Assembly (NCBI GenBank): GCA_964455335.1
Contig: CAYVVW010000004.1
Coordinates: 1 to 30,921, forward strand
DNA from: Marvinbryantia sp964455335
GTDB lineage: Bacteria; Bacillota; Clostridia; Lachnospirales; Lachnospiraceae
DNA: 30,921 bases
Direction of reading: 5' to 3'
Shown here piece by piece: positions 23,601-30,921 of the stretch; within the stretch, counting starts at the first letter, position 1, and each line of letters begins with the position of its first letter. Below the pieces are notes generated by a model that saw only the letters and a program-made list of their open reading frames with translations, made no database searches and was not told where the DNA came from. The position numbers and the translations under genes are program-made.

Positions 23601-24797
23601 CTAATTTCCATCCTGCTGCCTCGTGCCGTTCTCATCTTTTTCCCATCTATAGGTTTCATCGCAAAATTGGACAAAGACAAGTTTTGACTCCCCAACCTGA
23701 ATCACGTCCCGATCCGATAGGGTTTCCTCCGACAAAATCAGTTTGTCGTTCAAATAGCACAATTCATGCGATTCCCCCGACTGTAAATAAAAGGTCTTGC
23801 CCTTCGGGTCATAGACCACAATGGCATGCTTCGACCGCGACACATGGCTGTCGCCCTCCAGGCAAATATCCATGTCCGGCATGCGGCCGATAAAGTTTTT
23901 CCCGCTGTGCAAGTCATAGCTCTTGCCATAGCAACTTCCCTCCACGCACACGACCCAGCCCACAACCGGACGCACCCTGTCCTCGGGCGCGAAATTCCGA
24001 TTTGCCGATGGATTTCCCTGATTTGGATGTGTCGCAAAAGCCTGGCCGGGTGCCGCGTGCCCTTGCCCTCCCGGGGCAGGCTGTGCGCCATTTGGCGCCT
24101 GCCGTCCCTGATCCAGGTATCCGATGGTGCGCTCTTGCACGGCCTGCTGCGCGCCATCCCCCCTGCCATAGGCAGCATTGCGATCCGCGCCCCCATAATT
24201 TGCACCGCCATCGTTCGCATGGAGGCCATTCCCCGAACTGCGTTTTTTCGCATTTGGACGCTCGTCCAATAAAAATTGCGCGCCTCTCTCGAGGACACGG
24301 CCCGCGCTGCGCAAGGCCGCCTGCCCCAATCCGATTTCTGCGGCGGGCGCCTGCTGCGCCTGCGCCGGGCGAATGTCCGCAACCGTTCTTTCCATCTGCG
24401 GCGTCTGCTGCCTCTGCGGGTTCTGCGGCGCCTGTTGCCTCTGCAGGTTCTGCGGTGCCTGCTGCCTCTGCAAGTTCTGCGGCACCTGCTGCATCTGCGG
24501 GCTTTGCGGCACCTCATACCCCGGGATCCCGCCTTGGGTCATTTCCATGTCTGTGTTGGCGCGGATGTGCGGTTCCGACCGTCTGCTCGCATGCTGGCCC
24601 ATCTGCCCATTTGGTACGCCATTGCCATTGTATCCCATGTTCCCATTTGGACCCATATTTCCATTTTGCCCCATCCCCATGTTGGCATTCGATCCCATGT
24701 TTCCGCCTGGGCTTGCGGCATCCCCCATGCAATAGGGGCATTCCCCATACTTATCCGCATCATAAAAGTGTCCTTGCAGGCATTTTGTCAACTTCAT
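23601..24797 (-). CDS. FHA-domain protein with N-terminal zinc ribbon and long low-complexity linker
   Basis: The 398-residue soluble protein begins with KCLQGHFYDADKYGECPYC, a zinc ribbon with its two Cys pairs typical of clostridial FHA proteins. Residues about 30-280 are low-complexity: Gly/Asn/Met repeats (NGNMGPNGNMG), three 9-residue Gln/Pro units such as QRQQAPQNL, and a Gly/Ala/Gln-rich part. The FHA domain (about 285-385) has FIGRMPDMD with the key Arg and HVSRSKHA with the key Ser; the usual Asn-Gly is replaced by SHELCYLN. Thr in ERTVADI and ERTIGYLD could be kinase targets. GGGAGG lies 6 bases before the ATG. It probably bridges kinase and partners in the cytoplasm (inference). 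Confidence 0.85.
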   Translation of the reverse strand: MKLTKCLQGHFYDADKYGECPYCMGDAASPGGNMGSNANMGMGQNGNMGPNGNMGYNGNGVPNGQMGQHASRRSEPHIRANTDMEMTQGGIPGYEVPQSPQMQQVPQNLQRQQAPQNLQRQQAPQNPQRQQTPQMERTVADIRPAQAQQAPAAEIGLGQAALRSAGRVLERGAQFLLDERPNAKKRSSGNGLHANDGGANYGGADRNAAYGRGDGAQQAVQERTIGYLDQGRQAPNGAQPAPGGQGHAAPGQAFATHPNQGNPSANRNFAPEDRVRPVVGWVVCVEGSCYGKSYDLHSGKNFIGRMPDMDICLEGDSHVSRSKHAIVVYDPKGKTFYLQSGESHELCYLNDKLILSEETLSDRDVIQVGESKLVFVQFCDETYRWEKDENGTRQQDGN

Positions 24798-24820
24798 CGC
24801 TCACCCTCCCTGGTTGATTT

Positions 24821-25657
24821 CTACTCCAAAACAAATGCGTTCGTGCCATCGCTTAGGGCGACCCTTGCGCCCTTTTCACATCGTGTTTTCATCCCATTTT
24901 GCAAGCGCAGGCTTCCATTTACCACCGTTCCGGACGTGGAAAAATCTGTGATGTCATATCCTGCGCCTGCCACATAGGTAACTGTGCAATGCTTTCTGCT
25001 GATGTTGAGATTTTGAAATACCAACTGGCAAAGCGCGGGATTGCGCCCCATGGTGATCGACTCCCCATCCGCGATCGGGATCCGCTCGCCATGGTATTCC
25101 CCTGAGACAAAGTGCAGGCTCCCGCTCCTTTTTTCTGAGTTTGAAGCATACGCGCCGGGGCCCGGCTGCGCGATCGTCTCGGAATATCTGTCCGACATAT
25201 CCACACTTCCACCATAATATTCCTCGTATGGTTCCTGCGCATATTGCAGCCTGCTCACCTCTGTGTTGTAGGCCTCGCAGACGAGGTTGGCATTGTGAAT
25301 CAGAAAATACAAGGCGACCACGGGACCCACCCCAAACAGAAGCAGGCCAAATATCATCCACATCAGATAGACGGCTCCCGACTCCTCGATGCGGATTCCA
25401 TAGCGCTCTCCCGCGCTTTTCAGCCGATTGCCCTGTTGGTAATACCAAATAAAACTGTAGATCCCAAGCGTCACGATACTCAGCAATACCACGACAAGAT
25501 AGTGTGGGGATTTTCGCCCAGGTTCCTTGTACTCACACGCGATATTGATATCATTGACCAGCGTCCACATAAAGTAGATTTGGTAGATCCCAAACGTAAT
25601 CAACCCATATACCAAAAACTTCCACAAACGTCTTTGCGCATTGACCCTTGGCCGCAT
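24821..25657 (-). CDS. DUF4234 membrane protein with C-terminal FHA domain
   Basis: The 278-residue protein has a DUF4234-type membrane part (about 10-135) with four hydrophobic segments and the characteristic FLVYGLITFGIYQIYFMW and VTLGIYSFIWYYQQGNRL motifs, the second repeating the first. A short linker (about 140-175) leads to an FHA domain (about 178-278) with TMGRNPALC (key Arg) and ISRKHC (key Ser); the STSGTVVNG loop has Ser where Asn is usual. The binding pocket is therefore largely intact. GGGGAGG lies 11 bases before the ATG, a little far. It follows the RHS gene by 135 bases, the slot where an immunity gene is often found, but nothing marks it as an immunity protein. Confidence 0.85.
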   Translation of the reverse strand: MRPRVNAQRRLWKFLVYGLITFGIYQIYFMWTLVNDINIACEYKEPGRKSPHYLVVVLLSIVTLGIYSFIWYYQQGNRLKSAGERYGIRIEESGAVYLMWMIFGLLLFGVGPVVALYFLIHNANLVCEAYNTEVSRLQYAQEPYEEYYGGSVDMSDRYSETIAQPGPGAYASNSEKRSGSLHFVSGEYHGERIPIADGESITMGRNPALCQLVFQNLNISRKHCTVTYVAGAGYDITDFSTSGTVVNGSLRLQNGMKTRCEKGARVALSDGTNAFVLE

Positions 25658-25792
25658 TTTTCACACTGCCTCCCCTATGTTCCAGTCAAAAGTTCCATCC
25701 CTGCATGTCTTAAAACAACGCCATCAGTCCCTCTGCAGTTGACAAAATGTCCTGCAAATACAAACCATCCCAGAGTTCGTATCGTATCGGGT
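25658..25792 (-). other. Gap between RHS gene and DUF4234-FHA gene
   Basis: This 135-base gap holds no gene with a ribosome binding site. An alternative frame of the RHS 3' end runs through to 25710, but it has no start signal and looks like a shadow. No immunity gene is visible where one would be expected. Confidence 0.5.
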
Positions 25793-28700
25793 CTATGCCG
25801 CGGCCGGGCAAGCTGCGCCAGAGTCCCCAATTCCGAGCCACTTTTTCAATGTCTCCGGCATCCAACCAGTCAAAACATCCCACAAGCTTTCTCCTAATCC
25901 TTCCAGTACGGCGAACAACGCTGCCTCCCAGAGACGTATTGGAATTCCATCTTTTAATACAGCCACTCCTCCATTCGCCCCGTGCCTGCTGGACGAGTGG
26001 GACATCACTTGATCCCACAGTGTACTTGGCTTCCCATGCGCTTTCCCGGTCAGCCAATCTGCCATCCACTGCTTGACTTTTCCGCCTTTCTCCAGTTTTG
26101 AGATAAAGCCCTTCATCGCTTTGCTATTGACAAATTTGCCGAACGCCTTTGACCCCCATTCTGTAGCCCAGCTAAATAGTGCGCCAGAGGCCGCTTCGGA
26201 TGCCACGTCAAAAACCACCTCGCCTGCGGATTTTTGATAGCCATCCGGATCGGTTGCCCAATCAAGTCCTTCTTCCACGAGTTTGGTAACAGCTCCCCCT
26301 ACCGCTCCCCCGACGACCGGAGTACCATAGAGCGATGCCACCCCACCCGCGGCTCCCCCAATACCGGCAGCCAGATAAGTTTTCCAACTCGATAGCTCAA
26401 AATCCCCATTGCAAGCACTCGTAATGAGATCTCCCACAAACGTCGATGCCATGCTTCCAATTGCTCCAACACCGGCCGCAATCACGTCATCTATTAAGCA
26501 CCAGTATCCTGACTTATCTGTATGGTTCAACGGATCTTGGATACAATATGCGTAAGGGTTCATGGTGTCTGGCCAGGTAATGTCCCCCGCAATGCGGTCC
26601 ATCGCGTCAAACATGCCCGCGTCGCTGCGGTACTGCCTGGCTTGCGCGTAGTAGGTTCCGGCGATCGGGTCAAACTGATATCCTGTGTACCCAAATGTTT
26701 CCCACTGATCCATTCCGCCAGACGGGATGCCAAATTCATCGTAATGCTCGGCAAACAGTGTCTGAGACGCTGTTACTTTTCTCAACACGCTCCCCTGCGC
26801 GTCTGTCAAGTACCACCCACTGGCAGCTCCCGTCGCAAACCCCTCTAGCCGATCGCCCCACAGGTAGGATTCCGTCTGTCCATTTTCCTGTTTTTCCAAA
26901 AGATTGTCATAGATCTTGCTGTAGTCCAGGACATAGCGCACCGCAGTCTCCTTGCCCTGTTGCGCTGTTGTCATGCCAATCCGATAACCCAAGCCGTTGT
27001 ACTGATAAACCGCGTTCCCATTGTCCGCAGACTGCGTCTGGGCAAGTCGGTTCATGGCATTATACCGGTACTGACGGTAGCTGGACCCATTTCTGATTTG
27101 CTCCGTCAAATTCCCCCGCCGGTCATACTTATACTCTTCCTGCACGTCCCCTCTCATCATGCGGATCAGTCCGCCTCGCAGATCATGCTCGTAAGAGATT
27201 TCCTGTCTATGGGAATCTTGCGCATCCGCATAGACCAAGCTTTTTCGGTTGCCGAAAGCATCATACGTATAGGAGCGAATCGCGCATCCGTCCTTACACA
27301 CCTGAGCCAAGCGTCCCACTGGATCGTAGGAATACGTGTATGCGCCATTTTCAGCGGAGAGGTCACGGCGATAGGCCACATACCGATTTCTTCTGCCAAG
27401 CGCGTCATATCCAAACGAAAAATCGTCCGCCGTTCCTTGACCATCCGTGTGCAATACTCTGGAAAGTTTGCCTTGGTCGTCATATTCATAGTAGACTTGC
27501 GATCCATCCGACGTACTTCGCAAGGCAAGCCTTCCCTGTGCCTGATATGCACAGTGTATCGTCAGTTCGCCCTGTTCTAGCCGAACCATTTGCCCAAGGT
27601 CGTTATAGGCATAGGAAACCTCTTTCCCATCGGGGTAACATACTTTCGTCCGATTTCCCTGTCCATCGTAAGAGATATCCAAACTCCTCTGATCGGGATA
27701 GAGAATCTGCGTGAGATATCCTTTTTTGTCGTAAGAAATATACGTTTCTCCCGTCCAGTCCTCTATTTTGCACAACCTGCGCGGCAGGTTATACTGATAT
27801 GCCGTTTCCTTTCCATCCGCCCATTGGATGCCTGACAGCAGCCCCAGGCAATTATACGCATATTTTGTAAGCAGCCCCTCCCGATCCGTTTTCTCCGTAA
27901 TGCGCCCGATGCCATTGTACCGATAGGTTTCTGTCTCACCGAGGGCATCCACCAGTTTTGTGATGCGCCCCATGCGATCCCGCTCATATTGCATTTGGAA
28001 AGTGTTTCCGCTACTCGGATCTTCCCGCAATACAGCGGCCAATTCTCCCATTGCGTCATAGGTGTAGCTTGTCCGGTTACCCAGGGCATCCACGACCGCC
28101 AAAAGCTGCCCCGTCGGGGAATATTCGTACTTTGTCACGTTCCCAAGCAGGTCTTTTTCCGAGAGGAGCCTCCCAAGTAAATCATACACATACTCAGCGC
28201 TATGCCCATCTTGGGTAGTGATCTTCGCCAAACGATCCAACAGGTCATACGCATAGTGCTGAAGAACCCCATCGCGGTCCGTATGTGTCAAGACATTTCC
28301 ATTTTGGTCGTAAGTAAAATGTTCCCGCGTTCCATCTGGATAGAGAACCTCCTCTATCTCATGCAATCCCTTTGCGTACCGGTAGGAAGTCCTTCTCCCC
28401 AGTTCATCCAAGACAGACAGCAAATCCCCGCTCTCACTGTAGGAGTAAATCCGCTCCGATCCAAGCGAATCTTTTTCTGAAACGAGCTGCCCCGCGGCGT
28501 CAAAGGTGCGGTAACGCACAACCCCCTCCGCATCTTTCACAAAGATGACATGGTCTTCTTCGTCATAACCCAGCTGCGTGACTGCTCCATCAGCGGTTGT
28601 GACTTGTGTGCAACGTCCGTTCGTATCCCATACATAGTGCGTGGTCGCCCCTTCCGCATCCGTCTTTGACAAAACATTCCCCATCGGGTCATAGGCATAC

Positions 28701-30661
28701 GTCGTTTCGTTCCCTTCCGCGTCACAAACCGTGGTGAGGCGATTATTTTCATCGTAACAATACTGGAACACCCCGCCGTTTGGCAAAATCACTTTTGCGA
28801 GGTTCCACATGGAATCATACGCAAACTGGATTTCCCTTCCGGCTGCGTCTATCACGCGTGTCGGTTTATTGTTTTCGTTGTAAACGGTCGTTTTCACGCC
28901 CCCGTCATAATCGGTTTCCGATACGAGATTGCCCCACGCATCATATTGGTATTGTTTTGTCTGGCCGTCCGCCCTTGTCTCCGAAACAACGCGCCCCATC
29001 ATGTCATAGGCATAAGCGTGTGTCCTTCCAAGCGGATCCGTCCGCTGTATGACCTGGTTTTGGGCATCGTATGCAAAGTGAGTCTTCCCTCCGTTCGCAT
29101 CGATGCATTCCGTCAAATTCCCGCGTTCATCATACGATGCAAAGACAGATTCCCCACTCGGATAATGCACTGCTGTAACCCGCCCAAAGGTGTCGTAGGA
29201 AAACTCGGTCTTTCTCCCGAGTCCATCCTCTGTGCTGACCCTGTCCCCAAGGGAATTATACTGGTTCCGCACCTTGCGAATACCATTGATGGAAACTGTG
29301 AGCAGTTTGTTTTGCTGATTGTAAGTAGCTGCCACCTTTGTGTGATCCGGAAGCAAAATTTCCGTCACGTTCCCTTTGTTGTCATACTGAAAATGGGTCG
29401 TGTTCCCGCGTTTGTCAACCACGGAAGTCTTAAGGCCCAGTTCGTTATAAGTAAACCGCTCTTCCCCATCTGGGAACACATTGCGCACGTTTTGGTATTT
29501 CTCGTCGTGGTAATGAATGCTCTCGCTTCCATTTCTTTCGGTCATCGTGACGGAACGTTCCATGTCGTTGTACGCAAAACGATTGGTCGTCCCATCCGCA
29601 AACCGTTGGTAAGTGACACGAAACTTGTCATCGTATTCCGTCTCGACCGCGTCCACTTTTCTCGGATTCAGCACGCGGCAGATTTTTCCGGAAGGATGAT
29701 AGAAGTATTCATATGCGTTTCCGTCTGGCAAAACAACTTTGGACAGATGTCCCCCGCTGTATTGGTATTGGCATGTCCTGCCCTCGGGATCCTCCACCTG
29801 GGATAACAGTCCATCCTCGCCATACGAAAACGCGAAATATTCGCCCGTGTCTTTTTCTACCCGCGCAAGCAACCCGTCTTTGTAGATTAGGTCAAAGCCC
29901 AGGTGATGCGTATTTTCAAAACGCACATACTTTCCCGCTTTGTCAAACAGATAGCGGTTTCCCTCCAACGTCTGGTATGCATACCCATCTTCTGTGCGCC
30001 TCAGTTCAGACGTGTTCCCTGAGGATACATACACACCCCCATCCGCGGTCCAAAACGACTCCTCACGCCCATCTTCCCTGATCACGACGGATTCGTTCGG
30101 GTGTAGGGGATCTTTTTGCGGGAAAAACCGCACTTCAAAACTTGTGGTCCAATTATCGCCAAGCATCCCGGTGGACGCATCCATGGAATTATAAAATCGC
30201 CCAAGCACAAACGGCTGAAATCCCGGAATTTCTATGTCGTGGTTGTCCAAAATAAAGTTTCCGGTATTCAAGTTCACCGGATCTGCGCTGTACTCAGAAG
30301 AAGATCTGTCAAAGCCTTTCCGTGACCCGCCTGTGTGGCCACCACCGCCACCACCGCCGCTGTTGCCGCCACCGCTTCCGGCCGGTTGCATAAGAAGGAT
30401 CTGCTTCTCCGCCTCGCGGTACTTTTCCGCGATTTGGCGAAGTGCTCTTCCCATGTTGGACGCGGAAACAGCTTCTCTGTGAATGTCCCCACTTGTGGCC
30501 CGCATCGCAGACATGACACTTCCCTTTGCCGTACCTTGGATGGACAGCCTCGTGCGAATCGTATCCACCTGTTCGGATGCCCGCTCCAGCTCATCTGCCT
30601 GTTTCTCCAAGATGTCCGCCATGCGTTTGATTTGATTGGTTTTTACTGTAAAATCACTCAT
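25793..30661 (-). CDS. RHS/YD-repeat polymorphic-toxin-like protein with WXG100/LXG-like N-terminus
   Basis: The 1622-residue protein has a helical N-terminus (1-95, two long amphipathic helices around RLSIQGTAKGSVMSAM) resembling WXG100/LXG targeting domains of type VII secretion. A Gly-rich linker (97-112), a DUF6531-like segment (about 125-200, DPVNLNTGNFIL) and many YD/RHS repeats (about 260-1370) follow, such as YAYDMMGRV and YEYSPTGQL. The RHS core boundary is YYAQARQYRSDAGMFD with MNPYAYCIQDPLNHTDKSG (about 1390-1440). The last 180 residues are a distinct tip: two Gly/Ala-rich hydrophobic stretches, a basic helix-rich part and a tail GIGDSGAACPAAA. I do not recognise a nuclease or deaminase motif. 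No Sec signal peptide is present. GGGGGA precedes the ATG at 30661. Confidence 0.92.
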   Translation of the reverse strand: MSDFTVKTNQIKRMADILEKQADELERASEQVDTIRTRLSIQGTAKGSVMSAMRATSGDIHREAVSASNMGRALRQIAEKYREAEKQILLMQPAGSGGGNSGGGGGGGHTGGSRKGFDRSSSEYSADPVNLNTGNFILDNHDIEIPGFQPFVLGRFYNSMDASTGMLGDNWTTSFEVRFFPQKDPLHPNESVVIREDGREESFWTADGGVYVSSGNTSELRRTEDGYAYQTLEGNRYLFDKAGKYVRFENTHHLGFDLIYKDGLLARVEKDTGEYFAFSYGEDGLLSQVEDPEGRTCQYQYSGGHLSKVVLPDGNAYEYFYHPSGKICRVLNPRKVDAVETEYDDKFRVTYQRFADGTTNRFAYNDMERSVTMTERNGSESIHYHDEKYQNVRNVFPDGEERFTYNELGLKTSVVDKRGNTTHFQYDNKGNVTEILLPDHTKVAATYNQQNKLLTVSINGIRKVRNQYNSLGDRVSTEDGLGRKTEFSYDTFGRVTAVHYPSGESVFASYDERGNLTECIDANGGKTHFAYDAQNQVIQRTDPLGRTHAYAYDMMGRVVSETRADGQTKQYQYDAWGNLVSETDYDGGVKTTVYNENNKPTRVIDAAGREIQFAYDSMWNLAKVILPNGGVFQYCYDENNRLTTVCDAEGNETTYAYDPMGNVLSKTDAEGATTHYVWDTNGRCTQVTTADGAVTQLGYDEEDHVIFVKDAEGVVRYRTFDAAGQLVSEKDSLGSERIYSYSESGDLLSVLDELGRRTSYRYAKGLHEIEEVLYPDGTREHFTYDQNGNVLTHTDRDGVLQHYAYDLLDRLAKITTQDGHSAEYVYDLLGRLLSEKDLLGNVTKYEYSPTGQLLAVVDALGNRTSYTYDAMGELAAVLREDPSSGNTFQMQYERDRMGRITKLVDALGETETYRYNGIGRITEKTDREGLLTKYAYNCLGLLSGIQWADGKETAYQYNLPRRLCKIEDWTGETYISYDKKGYLTQILYPDQRSLDISYDGQGNRTKVCYPDGKEVSYAYNDLGQMVRLEQGELTIHCAYQAQGRLALRSTSDGSQVYYEYDDQGKLSRVLHTDGQGTADDFSFGYDALGRRNRYVAYRRDLSAENGAYTYSYDPVGRLAQVCKDGCAIRSYTYDAFGNRKSLVYADAQDSHRQEISYEHDLRGGLIRMMRGDVQEEYKYDRRGNLTEQIRNGSSYRQYRYNAMNRLAQTQSADNGNAVYQYNGLGYRIGMTTAQQGKETAVRYVLDYSKIYDNLLEKQENGQTESYLWGDRLEGFATGAASGWYLTDAQGSVLRKVTASQTLFAEHYDEFGIPSGGMDQWETFGYTGYQFDPIAGTYYAQARQYRSDAGMFDAMDRIAGDITWPDTMNPYAYCIQDPLNHTDKSGYWCLIDDVIAAGVGAIGSMASTFVGDLITSACNGDFELSSWKTYLAAGIGGAAGGVASLYGTPVVGGAVGGAVTKLVEEGLDWATDPDGYQKSAGEVVFDVASEAASGALFSWATEWGSKAFGKFVNSKAMKGFISKLEKGGKVKQWMADWLTGKAHGKPSTLWDQVMSHSSSRHGANGGVAVLKDGIPIRLWEAALFAVLEGLGESLWDVLTGWMPETLKKWLGIGDSGAACPAAA

Positions 30662-30710
30662 CACGCTTCCCCCAAATCCTAAGTTATTTTAACCTGCCGC
30701 GAAACAGCGG

Positions 30711-30921
30711 TTATAATTTCCCATACTTCTCCAGTGCACGGTAAAACAACTCATAATTGTCCGAAAGCCGGTTTACCGTGACCAACTTTTTCCCATTTTT
30801 TTGGTATAGTATCAGATCCTCTTGCTTTCCGACTCGCACTTCCCCCAACTCCGCAAAGGAAACCGTGACTGTCCCTCTCATCAATCGGTGAATCGTCAAC
30901 TCGTTCCCAAAAACATCTATC
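30711..30921 (-). CDS. Small protein of unknown family, start outside the window
   Basis: The C-terminal 69 residues are visible, with IDVFGNELTIHRLMRGTV, a run of short beta strands, DLILYQKNGKKLVTVNRLSD, then a helix NYELFYRALEKYGKL. The pattern (several strands, then one C-terminal helix) resembles a PH-like fold. A TTG at 30899 is in frame, but the frame stays open to the window edge, so the true start lies outside. It ends 49 bases before the RHS gene and probably belongs to the same operon. The family is not recognised; a chaperone or adaptor for the RHS protein is a guess from position. Confidence 0.65.
   Translation of the reverse strand, partial: IDVFGNELTIHRLMRGTVTVSFAELGEVRVGKQEDLILYQKNGKKLVTVNRLSDNYELFYRALEKYGKL

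Noticed and set aside
25710..26069. 119-residue frame overlapping the 3' end of the RHS gene, as possible immunity gene or frameshifted tip
   Set aside because: No ribosome binding site, it overlaps the RHS tip in another phase, and its composition looks random.
26600..29900. Regularly spaced DNA similarities that might suggest a CRISPR or satellite array
   Set aside because: They are the coding repeats of the YD/RHS protein, with variable sequence and full reading frame.

Overview
The window looks like a Firmicute chromosome of the Clostridia, most like a Lachnospiraceae-type anaerobe. The reasons are the strong AGGAGG ribosome binding sites, a txpA-like holin-type toxin locus, an AgrC/AgrA-like two-component pair, zinc-ribbon Ser/Thr kinases next to FHA proteins, and Big_2/PT-linker surface proteins. 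This is judged by eye; no taxonomic search was possible. No rRNA, tRNA or CRISPR array was seen.

Left part (1-8.8 kb). A deleted remnant of a large restriction-type DNA methyltransferase sits at the edge, followed by a cytoplasmic asparaginase gene (ansA). Next is a peptide-type module on the + strand: an ABC-FtsX fusion transporter, a small Sec-secreted protein, a LytTR response regulator with a near-consensus promoter, and an AgrC-like kinase. An orphan oppF-type ATPase gene follows on the - strand. Then comes a compact type I toxin-antitoxin locus whose toxin promoter abuts a scrambled, twice-deleted copy of ansA.

Middle part (8.9-15.4 kb). A DnaJ-like protein has four tandem CxxCGH repeats in place of the usual zinc centre. 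A sigma factor/anti-sigma pair and an acidic secreted protein follow. A convergent GH43 glycosidase, an 11-bp periodic repeat array, a broken AlbA/Schlafen-type ATP-binding gene and a palindromic repeat resembling an IS21-type end complete the region.

Right part (15.4-30.9 kb). Nine co-directional - strand genes with short gaps form one apparent operon that enters from the right edge. In transcription order these are a cut-off small protein, a 1622-residue RHS/YD-repeat protein with a WXG100/LXG-like helical N-terminus, a DUF4234-FHA membrane protein, a zinc-ribbon FHA protein, a membrane protein with a degenerate FHA domain, a two-FHA ABC exporter fusion, a zinc-ribbon Ser/Thr kinase with an extracytoplasmic domain, an M15 peptidase, and a secreted protein with three PPC-like modules and Ig-like domains. 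The kinase beside a double-FHA ABC exporter recalls the mycobacterial PknF-Rv1747 pair. Here it is linked to a giant polymorphic-toxin-like RHS protein and wall enzymes. I infer a phosphothreonine-controlled surface or export system; this is the best candidate in the window for an undescribed system.
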